DNA of 64,000 nucleotides. Source: Blautia sp. GTDB taxonomy: Bacteria; Bacillota; Clostridia; Lachnospirales; Lachnospiraceae. Shown here piece by piece: positions 52,943-61,760 of the stretch (the first letter of the stretch is position 1; each line of letters opens with the position of its first letter). A program made the translations under genes and the position numbers. The notes under the pieces are model-generated. The model did not search any database. It saw nothing but the letters and a program-made list of their open reading frames with translations, and was not told the origin of the DNA. Where the stretch lies: the NCBI GenBank assembly GCA_022770365.1, contig JALEHU010000020.1, positions 1 through 64,000 on the forward strand. Direction: 5' to 3'.

Positions 52943-53785
52943 TTATTCCACCCACTCCAGGGTGATTCTGCCAAGTCTTCCGCTTCGGAAATCATCGAAC
53001 AGGATTCCGGCTGTCTTGCCATAGTCCAGTTCTTCTCCTTTTTTCAGGCAGCCGCGGGCACGGGCAATGGCTTCCATAACTTCCAGAGAAGTTCCCTCCT
53101 CCGGTATTCCATAACGCTTTTCCAGGACACCCTGATACTTTATGCGAAGATAATCAATAAGGCTCAGAGACAGTTCTTCCATATTCAGAACATCATCTTT
53201 AATCGAACCGATATAAGCAAGGCGGATTCCCACCTCCTGATCCTCAAACTTCGGCCAGAGAATACCCGGTGTATCCAGAAGTTCCACACCTTTATTCAGG
53301 CGGATCCACTGCTTTCCTTTTGTCACTCCGGGCTTGTTTCCGGTCTTTGCACAGGCTTTACCGGCAAAAGTATTGATGAAAGTGGATTTCCCAACATTCG
53401 GGATTCCAACTACCATAGCACGGATCGGACGATTTTTGATTCCTCTTCTCCGGTCTCTCTCAATCTTTTCTTTGCAGGCTTCCTGGATAACATTCTGGAT
53501 CATTTTCATTCCGGAACCGGAACGGGAATCTACCTTCACCACAAAGTATCCTTTTTTTTGAAAATATTCTTTCCATGCTTCGTTCTGCCGTTCATCAGCC
53601 AGATCAGCCTTGTTCAGCAGAATCAGTCTTGATTTGTTTTTGCCCAGCTCATCAATATCAGGATTGCGGCTGGAAAGAGGCACGCGGGCATCCACAAGCT
53701 CGATGATCAGATCTATCAGCTTGATGTCTTCCTGCATCTGTCTCCTTGCTTTGGTCATATGACCGGGATACCATTGTACATTCAT
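52943..53785 (-). CDS. rbgA: Ribosome biogenesis GTPase A (YlqF)
   Basis: 280-residue circularly permuted GTPase that matures the 50S subunit. G4 (LLNKADLAD) comes before G1 (GIPNVGKSTFIN) and G3 (LLDTPGILWP), the permuted order. The N-terminal WYPGHMTKARRQM is diagnostic. The C-terminal helical domain is present. It follows lepB by 15 nt; the rplS-lepB-rbgA order is conserved in Firmicutes. Confidence 0.96.
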   Translation of the reverse strand: MNVQWYPGHMTKARRQMQEDIKLIDLIIELVDARVPLSSRNPDIDELGKNKSRLILLNKADLADERQNEAWKEYFQKKGYFVVKVDSRSGSGMKMIQNVIQEACKEKIERDRRRGIKNRPIRAMVVGIPNVGKSTFINTFAGKACAKTGNKPGVTKGKQWIRLNKGVELLDTPGILWPKFEDQEVGIRLAYIGSIKDDVLNMEELSLSLIDYLRIKYQGVLEKRYGIPEEGTSLEVMEAIARARGCLKKGEELDYGKTAGILFDDFRSGRLGRITLEWVE

Positions 53786-53800
53786 AAGATTATTCTCCTG

Positions 53801-54394
53801 CTAGTTTTCCAGAAAACCGAGTTTTTTCACCGGATAACAGGTGAACCAGAGTTTTCCGGAAATATATTTTTTCCTGACAATACCGATATCACCATATCGG
53901 CTGTCTTCACTGTTGTTCCGGTTATCTCCCAGAACAAAGTATTCTCCCGCTTCCAGTGTAATGGGACTGGCTGCCAGTCCGGCATTGCTGATTGTCGGAA
54001 AATCTCTGCCTTCTTTATAAGTTTCCCCATTAATCAGGATGCGCCCGTCCACGATCTGGATGGTTTCTCCGGGAAGACCGATCACTCGTCGGATATGCAG
54101 CGCTGCCTCGTCACTTGCATTGGTACGGAATACGATAATATCTCCTCTCTGCGGAGAGGATACACGATAAATCACACGATTGATAAAAAAACGATCCCCA
54201 ACGGATAATGTGGGCTCCATGGAACTTTCCTGCATGGTAACCGACTGAAACATGGCAATCGCCACAAGAGCAGCAAATGCCAGCGTAACAGCAATTTCAA
54301 AAATCAGACTCACTGCATTCCTCAGTTTACCGTTTTCCAGTTTCTCACGGGCATCTTTTACTTTTTGGTTTTCTTTCCATTTTCTTAAATCCAT
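53801..54394 (-). CDS. lepB: Signal peptidase I, Arg at the catalytic Lys position
   Basis: 197 residues; one N-terminal membrane helix (about 28-50), then the S26 peptidase body. Box B is intact with Ser58 in ESSMEPTL, and box C (SPQRGDIIVFR) is clear. Box D normally reads Y-x-KRVIG with Lys as general base; here it reads HIRRVIGLPGE, with Arg102 at that place (codons CGA CGA). Box E (LGDNRNNSEDSR) is normal. It removes signal peptides at the outer membrane face if active. Lies between rplS and rbgA as usual. Confidence 0.9.
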   Translation of the reverse strand: MDLRKWKENQKVKDAREKLENGKLRNAVSLIFEIAVTLAFAALVAIAMFQSVTMQESSMEPTLSVGDRFFINRVIYRVSSPQRGDIIVFRTNASDEAALHIRRVIGLPGETIQIVDGRILINGETYKEGRDFPTISNAGLAASPITLEAGEYFVLGDNRNNSEDSRYGDIGIVRKKYISGKLWFTCYPVKKLGFLEN

Positions 54395-54411
54395 ATACAG
54401 TTCTCCATAAG

Positions 54412-54447
54412 GAAAAAGAGGGACAATAGCGTATGTTATTGTCCCTT
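54412..54447 (-). terminator. Terminator between rplS and lepB
   Basis: Minus-strand stem GGGACAATA/TATTGTCCC (8-nt loop), then TCTTTTT. It probably lowers read-through from rplS into lepB-rbgA. Confidence 0.82.
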
Positions 54448-54471
54448 CTCTTAATCACTGTGAAATTTTCA

Positions 54472-54819
54472 TTATCTAACGCGCTCTTTAACCTTTGCAG
54501 ATTTACCTACGCGGTCTCTTAAGTAGTTCAGTTTTGCACGGCGAACTTTACCATGACGGACAACTTCTACTTTTACTACATGCGGAGAATGCATCGGCCA
54601 TGTTTTCTCAACGCCAACGCCATTGGAGCTCTTTCTTACTGTGAAAGTTTCTCTGTTGCTTCCGCCCTGTTTCTTCAAAACAGTTCCTTCAAAAATCTGA
54701 ACACGTTCACGGTTTCCTTCTTTGATCAGTGCGTGTACTCTTACAGTATCACCAACGTTGAACTGCGGTACTTCTGCTTTTAACTGAGCAGCTTCGATGT
54801 TTTTGATAATTTCGTTCAT
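54472..54819 (-). CDS. rplS: 50S ribosomal protein L19
   Basis: 115 residues, normal length. [29 protein letters not shown] and the C-terminal [20 protein letters not shown] are standard L19. It sits at the 30S-50S interface. An AGGAGAG site precedes the ATG, and a strong promoter lies about 80-108 nt upstream. Confidence 0.98.
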   Translation of the reverse strand: MNEIIKNIEAAQLKAEVPQFNVGDTVRVHALIKEGNRERVQIFEGTVLKKQGGSNRETFTVRKSSNGVGVEKTWPMHSPHVVKVEVVRHGKVRRAKLNYLRDRVGKSAKVKERVR

Positions 54820-54898
54820 TTTATTCTCTCCTATTCTATTTGGATGTTCTTAATACATGATTTGTAACAGAGGACCATCTTTTTTTACAACACAAGTG

Positions 54899-54927
54899 AT
54901 TATACAATAGAACGCTCTCTATTGCAA
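54899..54927 (-). promoter_or_regulatory. Promoter of rplS
   Basis: Minus-strand TTGCAA (54922-54927), 17 nt, TATAAT (54899-54904). Confidence 0.78.
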
Positions 54928-55077
54928 GATTTTTTTACAGGAAGTTTCATTAATTTTATATACATGCTGCACTTCTGCCGAAATGTCTTGCCCAATTATT
55001 CCAGACATGTTATACTTCTTTCTGCTATTTAAAGATACCGGCATATCGTCCGCAAGCCCGGAAGCATCAATAACATT

Positions 55078-55105
55078 TTGATACATCTTTTGCCCTCGTT
55101 ATACT
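55078..55105 (+). promoter_or_regulatory. Possible promoter of the second MATE gene
   Basis: TTGATA (55078-55083), 16 nt, TATACT (55100-55105). An alternative is TTGCCC (54988-54993), 17 nt, TATACT (55011-55016). I cannot choose between them. Confidence 0.5.
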
Positions 55106-55130
55106 GGTCGATCACAACAGGAGGAATACT

Positions 55131-56501
55131 ATGCAGCAATCTAGAGATGAAAAGCTCGGAACTATGCCGATCCCAAAACTGATGCTGAGTCTTGCCATTC
55201 CATCAGTTATTGCCCAGCTGATTAACGTACTTTACAACATTGTGGATCGTATGTACATCGGACACATCGCAGACATAGGACATATTGCCTTGACAGGTGT
55301 CGGACTTACCTTTCCCGTTATAATGATCATTTCCGCATTCAGCGCTTTTATCGGAGCCGGCGGGGCACCTCTGGCTGCCATCGCCCTTGGCAAGAAGGAC
55401 AAAGAAAGAGCCGAAAAAATCCTTGGAAACGGAACCACAGTGCTTTTCTGCTTTTCCGTTATCCTGACAATCTTTTTTCTTATCTTTAAACGGCCTCTCC
55501 TTTATATGTTCGGGGCCAGCGATGAAACCATTGTCTATGCGATAAATTATATATCCATTTATTTGCTTGGCACTATTTTTGTTCAGTTTGCCCTTGGACT
55601 GAATATGTTTATTTCCTCTCAGGGACAGGCCAGAACAGCCATGCTTTCTGTTCTGATCGGTGCTGTGATCAATATTGTCCTGGATCCGGTATTTATTTTC
55701 ATACTTCATATGGGTGTACAGGGTGCAGCACTGGCAACAATCATATCACAGGCATGCAGCGCTGTATGGGTCGTAAATTTCCTTTGCTCCTCCAGATCCG
55801 CAATCCGTATACGCCGGAAACATCTCCTACCGGAATGGAATATAATTAAGAGTGTCATGTCACTGGGTATCTCACCTTTTATCATGCAGGCTACGGAAAG
55901 TGCTATTACCATCGTACTGAACAGCGGGCTGCAGACTTACGGCGGTGACCTTTATGTTGGCTCTATGACAATCCTTCAGAGTGTAATGCAGCTTGTCTGT
56001 ACTCCTATTAATGGCTTTACTCAGGGAATACAACCAATCATCAGCTATAATTTCGGAGCCCGTAAGTATGATCGTGTCAAAAAAACCTATCGGCTGACCA
56101 TTGCCATCACATTCACAGTTGCTACCATTTTCTGCCTGTGTACTGTTAATTGTCCTACACTCTTTGCAAGAATCTTTACTACTAACAACGAACTGATTTC
56201 ACTGGTTGGTAAAGTGATGCCTGTTTTCATGGCAGGTGTCTGGATTTTTGGTATTCAAATGGGATGCCAGACCACTTTTATGGGTCTTGGACAGGCTAAG
56301 ATTTCACTGTTCATTGCTCTTCTCAGAAAAGTTTTTCTTCTCATTCCTCTGGCTATTATTCTTCCTAATTTTTTCGGAGTTATGGGAATCTACTATGCAG
56401 AGCCGATTTCTGATATCACTGCTGCCACTACTGCCGGAATCATTTTCCTGACTGTACGCAAAAAAATTGTTTCTGATGAAGCATTGAAAAAAATAAAATA
56501 G
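55131..56501 (+). CDS. MATE family efflux transporter
   Basis: 456 residues, about twelve membrane helices in two halves: MLSLAIPSVIAQLINVLYNI begins the first and VMSLGISPFIMQATESAITI the second, with GFTQGIQPIISYNFGA as a family block. It resembles the MepA branch of multidrug MATE pumps. An AGGAGG site precedes the ATG. Single-gene unit with its own terminator. Substrate unknown. Confidence 0.9.
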   Translation: MQQSRDEKLGTMPIPKLMLSLAIPSVIAQLINVLYNIVDRMYIGHIADIGHIALTGVGLTFPVIMIISAFSAFIGAGGAPLAAIALGKKDKERAEKILGNGTTVLFCFSVILTIFFLIFKRPLLYMFGASDETIVYAINYISIYLLGTIFVQFALGLNMFISSQGQARTAMLSVLIGAVINIVLDPVFIFILHMGVQGAALATIISQACSAVWVVNFLCSSRSAIRIRRKHLLPEWNIIKSVMSLGISPFIMQATESAITIVLNSGLQTYGGDLYVGSMTILQSVMQLVCTPINGFTQGIQPIISYNFGARKYDRVKKTYRLTIAITFTVATIFCLCTVNCPTLFARIFTTNNELISLVGKVMPVFMAGVWIFGIQMGCQTTFMGLGQAKISLFIALLRKVFLLIPLAIILPNFFGVMGIYYAEPISDITAATTAGIIFLTVRKKIVSDEALKKIK

Positions 56502-56508
56502 ACCCGGT

Positions 56509-56562
56509 AAAAACAGCCTGCCTCAGGACGAATGTTTCCTGCAGACAGGCTGTTTGTCTTTT
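56509..56562 (+). terminator. Terminator after the second MATE gene
   Basis: Stem AAACAGCCTG/CAGGCTGTTT with an intervening loop of about 25 nt, followed by GTCTTTT. Confidence 0.75.
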
Positions 56563-56629
56563 CACATTGTATATTTATGCCTTTATTTCAGAAATTCTAC
56601 GTATTGAATCACTGACGATGACTTTATGA

Positions 56630-57265
56630 CTATGATTTCAGTTTTTCGATTATGCTCACAGCGTCATCCTCTTCAATCCAGATGTGATCCTCCAGATTCA
56701 TGGATACAATCTGCTGTTTCTGCCGGAACAGTTCCAGACATCCATCAAGAACCTCCTGCGAGACAGATGCCTTCACAACCATCTCACCTACCTGAATCTC
56801 ACCCTTGATATTATAGTAAGGCATTTTCAGGTATCGAAGCTCGCTCAGGGAAAGCCCGCTTTTGTCAGGGTTGATCCTGCTTTCAGCACGCTGATAAATC
56901 TCATCTCCGTCAAAAATCTGCTGGGCTGTAAAATAAATACCGGGATTATCCATATATAACGACGATTCCTTCAAAGTTTCCCCCTGCAGGCAATCCAGAA
57001 TACTGACCAGAAGCGACTCTGGTGTGGGACTTGGTTCCGGTTCGGATATGTCTGCAGTCTCCGTATCAATTGCTGCTTCCTGTTCCTTTAATTTGTCAAT
57101 AGTCTCTCTGGTTTTTTCCTGTTCCTGGGCAAACTGTTCATCCAGTGCACGCGTTTCACGATTCAGACGAAGTGTACCCACCAGAAGATAAATAATACTG
57201 CCTGCCAGAACCAGACAGATCACAGACGTAAAGATCATGACAGTTTTGCTGTTACGTTTGTTCAT
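56630..57265 (-). CDS. Unrecognised membrane-anchored coiled-coil protein, third gene of the motor operon
   Basis: 211 residues; I do not recognise the family. A transmembrane helix covers about 8-32, a charged coiled coil about 33-65, then an acidic/proline linker (ISEPEPSPTPES), and a C-terminal globular part (about 86-211) with GEIQVGEMVVKASVSQEVL and a Trp/acid-rich end (EDHIWIEEDDAV). It lies 17 nt after the OmpA/MotB-like gene, with GGGAGATGA as ribosome binding site, so it belongs to that operon. With the anchor N-in, the globular part would face outside the membrane, where it could contact the stator plug or peptidoglycan. This is inference. Confidence 0.75.
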   Translation of the reverse strand: MNKRNSKTVMIFTSVICLVLAGSIIYLLVGTLRLNRETRALDEQFAQEQEKTRETIDKLKEQEAAIDTETADISEPEPSPTPESLLVSILDCLQGETLKESSLYMDNPGIYFTAQQIFDGDEIYQRAESRINPDKSGLSLSELRYLKMPYYNIKGEIQVGEMVVKASVSQEVLDGCLELFRQKQQIVSMNLEDHIWIEEDDAVSIIEKLKS

Positions 57266-57282
57266 GGTGTATCATCTCCCAA

Positions 57283-58284
57283 TCAGTCCTGTGATTTTTC
57301 CTGATTGCCTGCATTATCTGCACTGTCTGTATTCTCTGTGATTTCTGCATCTGTCATAATCTTATTCAGTTCATCGATCATCTCATCGTCTTTCAAACGG
57401 AATTTTACTTCTACACGGCGCGATGCATCCTTATCTACATTTCCCTCCGCATCCAGAATGGGGTTGGCCATGGAATGTCCATTCACAGTAAGATAATTCT
57501 CCAGACTTGAAATCTGATCTGCATCCAGGAACTGATCCTGAATGTCAAGCAGATACTGTGCTACAGCCAGAGAACGCCGCTGTGATAATTCCAGATTATA
57601 ACTGTAATCACCATCTGTATCCGTATATCCGTCAATAATGATTTCCGCCAGATAAGGCAGATGCTGATCTTCCAGAAGAACTTTACAGTAAATCGGAAGG
57701 ACTGCTTCCAGCGCCGCTTTACCTTCTTCCGTAAGCTCCGCCTCATCATACGCAAACATGACATTGGCATCCAGTGTCAAAGCACCTGTCTGCGAATCAA
57801 TATCCACATTGACATTGTTTTTGGAGAATTCCTTTTTCAGGGATTCTACTACCTCTGCCTTGACACCAATAATCTGGTCGATCTGCGCCTGCTGATCTGC
57901 AAGAAGTGCTGTTTTTTCGTCAAGGTCGGACTGCTGCTGTGTCAAAGTCGCTTCCTGTTCTTTGAGCTTTGCTGCCAGCTCAGCAAGAAGCTGCTTCTGC
58001 TCTTCCAGCTTTTCATCCTGGGTTTTCAGCTGCTCATCCTGATCTTTTAACTGACCTTCTTTTTCTTCAAGAGCGGACTGCTGTGCCAGAATTTCCAGTG
58101 TATATTCTTCCTGCATGGCAATCTTTTCATCCCGTTCTTTGATACTCTCGTCATAGCTTTTCTGGGCCTGAAAAAGTGTAACGCACATGATCAGCACAAA
58201 AAGAAGCATGACACCCGCCATCATATCCGAATAGGAACGCCAGATATTAAATCCATTGTTCTCTGATTTTTTTCTTTTACGCAT
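57283..58284 (-). CDS. MotB/ZorB-like OmpA-domain stator protein
   Basis: 333 residues. Residues 1-17 are basic and cytoplasmic. One transmembrane helix (about 18-39) carries an early Asp20 in SYSDMMAGVMLL, the place of the proton-binding Asp of MotB. A long coiled coil (about 40-150; heptads such as LKDQDEQLKTQDEKLEEQ) follows. The C-terminal OmpA peptidoglycan-binding domain (about 175-300) has GYTDTDGDYSYNLELSQRR. It is 11 nt after the MotA-like gene. It should pair with it as an ion-driven motor anchored to the cell wall; not a flagellar MotB, as no flagellar genes are present. Confidence 0.85.
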   Translation of the reverse strand: MRKRKKSENNGFNIWRSYSDMMAGVMLLFVLIMCVTLFQAQKSYDESIKERDEKIAMQEEYTLEILAQQSALEEKEGQLKDQDEQLKTQDEKLEEQKQLLAELAAKLKEQEATLTQQQSDLDEKTALLADQQAQIDQIIGVKAEVVESLKKEFSKNNVNVDIDSQTGALTLDANVMFAYDEAELTEEGKAALEAVLPIYCKVLLEDQHLPYLAEIIIDGYTDTDGDYSYNLELSQRRSLAVAQYLLDIQDQFLDADQISSLENYLTVNGHSMANPILDAEGNVDKDASRRVEVKFRLKDDEMIDELNKIMTDAEITENTDSADNAGNQEKSQD

Positions 58285-58295
58285 GTGTCTCTCCT

Positions 58296-59939
58296 TTATT
58301 TAAATAAGCCGAATTTTCCTTTCTGTGCAGTTCTGGAAAGATTTCTGATACTCTGGTTCATTTCATCAAGTGCAGCCTGCTGGCGTTCATTCTGTTCTTC
58401 CAGCATAGTCTGCATTTTATTCAGTGCTTCTTTACTCAGATTCTGTGTATTGCCGCTGCCGCTCATCAGATAGATATCTCTGTTGTTCTTTGCAACTGTA
58501 ATATCACTCAGAAGCGCGCGGACCTGTTCCATAGTCTGATAAGACTTCTTCTGATATACCATGTATTCCTGCATTTTGGCTTCAAATTCTTCAACAACGC
58601 GCTTATTTGCTTTTATCACATCACTGCCGGACTGATTAAAAGCAGAAATACGTTCCGTACTCTGTGTAGCTGCCTCCACATATTTCTGCATTGTCTGATT
58701 GCAGGCTACCCAGAATTTGGCAGAGGATCTTTCGGCATCCTTCAGATATTCAGCAATATGCTGATAATCTGCCTGCTGCATCTTCTGTATCTCTCTGTTT
58801 TCCTGAAGAATACGATTGGCTGTATCCATGTATTTTCCCTGACTGCGGCTCATCTGATCCATAAGATCTTTCATCATCTTCTCCTGTTTCGCATAAGAAT
58901 CAGTAAGCTGTCTGGTCATGGTCTGATATAATTCGCTTGTATAAGCGGCATTTTCATTCTGGACACTCTTCAGCCGGGCAAGAGATTCATTAAAGTCCTG
59001 GAATTCCATATCAAAGGATGAATGCATTTCCTTCAGGAAGGTATCCAGAATCTCTTTCACCGCATCCTGCTGACATCTCAGTACAGAAGTAGAAAGCATG
59101 TCCAGAGACTCGTTCATTTTAACAAATGTAGGTGTGATCACTTTCTCAAAACTGTCAGCCATCTGTACAGAAAACTGTTCCGCCATCTGTTCCATTGCTG
59201 CCGTCTGATTCTTCTGGCTGGCAACCAGAAGATTGCGTGATTCGTTCTCTGCAGTAGGCATTACACAAGAGTGAAATTTCTCAAGAAATGCCTGCAGACT
59301 CTCTGTCATAGAAGAATATTCACTCTTCATGCCAAATGTGTAAACAATAGAAAGTGCAATTCCATAAATAGAGGTGAGAAATGCAACCTTAATACCATCA
59401 ACCAGACTGGCAACAGAAGTAGTCATCGTTCCGTAATCATTTGGCTGAAAATTCTTCAGACCCCATACAAGACCCACAAATGTTCCCAGGATACCAAGAC
59501 TTGTAAAGATATCCGGAATCATTTCCAGAATACGCTTGTGAATGTGATTGTCCAGTTCTTCTTCATTCAAATAGTCTTCAATTTCACCGATACCTTCTTC
59601 ACTTCTTGTGACGCTTGCTGTAAAATTCTCCATTTTACGGTCAAGATATGTATGATTAAAAATATCATTCAGATGAACAAGTTTATCAGCAGCAACCTTG
59701 CCATTGGTCTTGAAAATACCGGACAATTCTTCAGTTGCGCTGCGCAGAGCTTCAGCTATGGCACTCATCCGGAACATTCCGCCGATCATACCGCAAAGAT
59801 ACATGATGACCATAATTCCCAGGAAAACAAAGTTATAAATCATAACGCTTGTAGCTCCCTGGCCTACATAAATTGTCATACCTGCCGCTCCTGCAACAAC
59901 TGCAAGAAATAAAATGATGTTAATTATTTTTTTTCCCAT
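58296..59939 (-). CDS. MotA/TolQ/ExbB-family stator protein with long helical tail (ZorA-like)
   Basis: 547 residues. Membrane helices at about 5-25, 33-56, 141-162 and 183-204; the last two form the MotA_ExbB channel unit (PDIFTSLGILGTFVGLVWGL and DGIKVAFLTSIYGIALSIVY). A cytoplasmic tail of about 340 residues, almost all predicted helix, follows (for example MEQMAEQFSVQMADSFEKV). Flagellar MotA and ExbB lack such a tail, while ZorA of the Zorya antiphage system has one. The start at 59939 has GAGGAGG 6 nt upstream; an ATG at 59954 lies in that site. First gene of a three-gene operon. Confidence 0.85.
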   Translation of the reverse strand: MGKKIINIILFLAVVAGAAGMTIYVGQGATSVMIYNFVFLGIMVIMYLCGMIGGMFRMSAIAEALRSATEELSGIFKTNGKVAADKLVHLNDIFNHTYLDRKMENFTASVTRSEEGIGEIEDYLNEEELDNHIHKRILEMIPDIFTSLGILGTFVGLVWGLKNFQPNDYGTMTTSVASLVDGIKVAFLTSIYGIALSIVYTFGMKSEYSSMTESLQAFLEKFHSCVMPTAENESRNLLVASQKNQTAAMEQMAEQFSVQMADSFEKVITPTFVKMNESLDMLSTSVLRCQQDAVKEILDTFLKEMHSSFDMEFQDFNESLARLKSVQNENAAYTSELYQTMTRQLTDSYAKQEKMMKDLMDQMSRSQGKYMDTANRILQENREIQKMQQADYQHIAEYLKDAERSSAKFWVACNQTMQKYVEAATQSTERISAFNQSGSDVIKANKRVVEEFEAKMQEYMVYQKKSYQTMEQVRALLSDITVAKNNRDIYLMSGSGNTQNLSKEALNKMQTMLEEQNERQQAALDEMNQSIRNLSRTAQKGKFGLFK

Positions 59940-59991
59940 AATCAGCCTCCTCATCGCTGGTGTTTCTGCATTTGTTTCTGCTTTTCATTTA

Positions 59992-60027
59992 TGTTCAGCA
60001 TTTCATGGATATAATGACTGCTGAACA
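59992..60027 (-). promoter_or_regulatory. Inverted repeat in the motor-operon leader
   Basis: Perfect 9-bp arms TGTTCAGCA (59992-60000) and TGCTGAACA (60019-60027) with an 18-nt spacer, between promoter and start codon. It could be an operator or an mRNA hairpin. Confidence 0.5.
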
Positions 60028-60040
60028 GCTGCTTTTTATT

Positions 60041-60069
60041 ATGATATCATATCACTTTTTGAGGAACAA
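60041..60069 (-). promoter_or_regulatory. Probable promoter of the motor operon
   Basis: Minus-strand TTGTTC (60064-60069), 17 nt, TATCAT (60041-60046). The remaining stretch to 60167 holds only a small GTCTGC/GCAGAC hairpin at about 60144-60158. Confidence 0.55.
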
Positions 60070-60167
60070 GATGGTAATTTCCAATTTTCCATTCCGGAAT
60101 ACCGTAACAGGAATCAGATCAGCCTGACTTTTATAAAATTGTAAGTCTGCATAGCAGACATTTCCGT

Positions 60168-60791
60168 TTAGCATCCTGTATGGAAAATCTTATCCTGTGC
60201 AAGGAGACAGGTCCCGTCCTCATCCACTCTCACAATATTTACTGCGCAGTTAGGCGGAACACAGCCATTCCAGAATGGAGTTCCCTCCGGATAAACATTC
60301 CTCAGAAGTGCCCTTACAGCACATCCATGGGAAGCAATCAGAACTGTTTTATCTGCAAGTGACGGATCCATCATTTTTTCCAGCCAGAATTCCCTGGTTC
60401 TCGCACAGATGTCCCTGATATTCTCTCCCTGATCCGGGCGTTCAAAATGTTCAGGATCATTAAAAAAAATCTCCATCTGTTCATTTACGACTTTTCCTTT
60501 TTCATCCTTGAAACGGGTACCTTCCAGAATACCGAAATTTATTTCCCTGATGCGAGGATCTTCAATGATCGGAACCGAAGAGCATCTGCTTCCGAGTACC
60601 AGCTCTGCAGTACGCCGGGCACGGACCAGCGGACTTGTAAAGCAGATATCAAAAGGAATCTCCTTCAATGCTTCTCCCGTCTCCCGCGCAAGCCGGATCC
60701 CTTCTTCTGCCAGAGGAATATCTGCAATTCCCTGGACTTTTTTCAGCGCGTTCCATTCTGTAACGCCGTGTCTTATAATATAAATCAGCAT
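60168..60791 (-). CDS. Histidine phosphatase family protein
   Basis: 207 residues of the phosphoglycerate-mutase-like superfamily. The phosphohistidine motif is IIRHGVTEWN at residues 5-14, followed by TSPLVRARRTAELV, EINFGILEG and the second His in IASHGCAVRALL. Members include GpmB, broad phosphatases and alpha-ribazole phosphatase CobC. The corrinoid operon is 18 kb away, so CobC is possible but not supported by context. It starts 3 nt after the YihY gene. Confidence 0.88.
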   Translation of the reverse strand: MLIYIIRHGVTEWNALKKVQGIADIPLAEEGIRLARETGEALKEIPFDICFTSPLVRARRTAELVLGSRCSSVPIIEDPRIREINFGILEGTRFKDEKGKVVNEQMEIFFNDPEHFERPDQGENIRDICARTREFWLEKMMDPSLADKTVLIASHGCAVRALLRNVYPEGTPFWNGCVPPNCAVNIVRVDEDGTCLLAQDKIFHTGC

Positions 60792-60794
60792 TTG

Positions 60795-61685
60795 TTACTC
60801 ACCTTCTTTATTTTTTTCACGGGTAAGAAGATCCTGAACAGATTTCTGTGCCTGACGGAACTGCTTCTCAAAATACGCATTGATTTCAGCACCGTAAAGA
60901 AGCATCGTCATACAGATATACATCCACATCATGACCATAATAACCGCAGTCAAACTTCCGTACATATTGCTGAATCCCGGAAAAAACGAAAAATACAGCG
61001 AGAAAAAATACGAAAACAGTGACCATGCAACCGCTGTGATCAAAGCTCCGGGAACCTGGCTCTTAAAAGTTGCTTTTCGGTTTGGCATCACTTTGTAAAG
61101 AATAAGGAAAATAAAAAAAAGCACCAAAAATACAATCAGAGTTCTGGCGCTGATAATCCTTGCTATGATTCTCCCCAGAAACGGAAAATATTTTGCCAGT
61201 TCAAGCTGGATCCGGTTGCCAAGAACCAGTAAAAACAGACTTACAATCAATGCTATCGCAAAAAGCAGTGTATAAAAAGCAGCCTGTATTCGCCTTATCA
61301 GCCAGTTTCGTGTCTCATGAACATGATAGATGCTGTTCAGTCCGGTGATCAAAGCCATCAATGCCTTTCCGGCGGACCAGATTGCCACAGCCACTGAGGT
61401 AATAGAATAGACCGTTGTATTCCTTCCATATACTTCTGCCACAATCCCCATGATAAACTCCTGAAGATTCTGTGGTATCACACTGATAATTGCCTGACGC
61501 ATCATCCCATAAGTTAAAGGTGTATATTTTATCATTGCAGTTAAGAACATTATAAATGGGATAAATGACATGATCATAAAAAAAGCGGCCTGCGCAGCAA
61601 ATGCCGTTACATGATCCCCGCTTGTCCGTTCCACAAATCCTTTTAACAAAGAGATCAAAGACCTGTTCATTTTATTTCTCATCAT
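60795..61685 (-). CDS. YihY/UPF0761 family membrane protein
   Basis: 296 residues with about six membrane helices; AAQAAFFMIMSFIPFIMFL, YHVHETRNWLIRR and the late PGALITAVAWSLFSYFFSLYFSFF are family marks. Older databases call it 'ribonuclease BN', which is wrong for this family; its role is unknown. AAAGG precedes the ATG. The C-terminal tail is charged and cytoplasmic. Co-transcribed with the histidine phosphatase gene. Confidence 0.87.
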   Translation of the reverse strand: MMRNKMNRSLISLLKGFVERTSGDHVTAFAAQAAFFMIMSFIPFIMFLTAMIKYTPLTYGMMRQAIISVIPQNLQEFIMGIVAEVYGRNTTVYSITSVAVAIWSAGKALMALITGLNSIYHVHETRNWLIRRIQAAFYTLLFAIALIVSLFLLVLGNRIQLELAKYFPFLGRIIARIISARTLIVFLVLFFIFLILYKVMPNRKATFKSQVPGALITAVAWSLFSYFFSLYFSFFPGFSNMYGSLTAVIMVMMWMYICMTMLLYGAEINAYFEKQFRQAQKSVQDLLTREKNKEGE

Positions 61686-61715
61686 TCTGACCTTTCTTTT
61701 CCTGAATGTCTTTTT

Positions 61716-61744
61716 ATTTTACCATGAAACGCTATTTGTGACAA
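61716..61744 (-). promoter_or_regulatory. Promoter of the YihY-phosphatase pair
   Basis: Minus-strand TTGTCA (61739-61744), 17 nt, TAAAAT (61716-61721). Confidence 0.65.
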
Positions 61745-61760
61745 GAAGGAAACAACTATA

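Noticed and set aside
55131-59939. Treating the MATE gene and the motor operon as one defence island
   Set aside because: The genes are convergent with a terminator between them, and neighbours are housekeeping genes; there is no other defence gene to support an island.
60168-60791. Alpha-ribazole phosphatase CobC as a part of the corrinoid pathway
   Set aside because: The histidine-phosphatase family is too broad, and the gene is paired with a YihY gene far from the cob operon.
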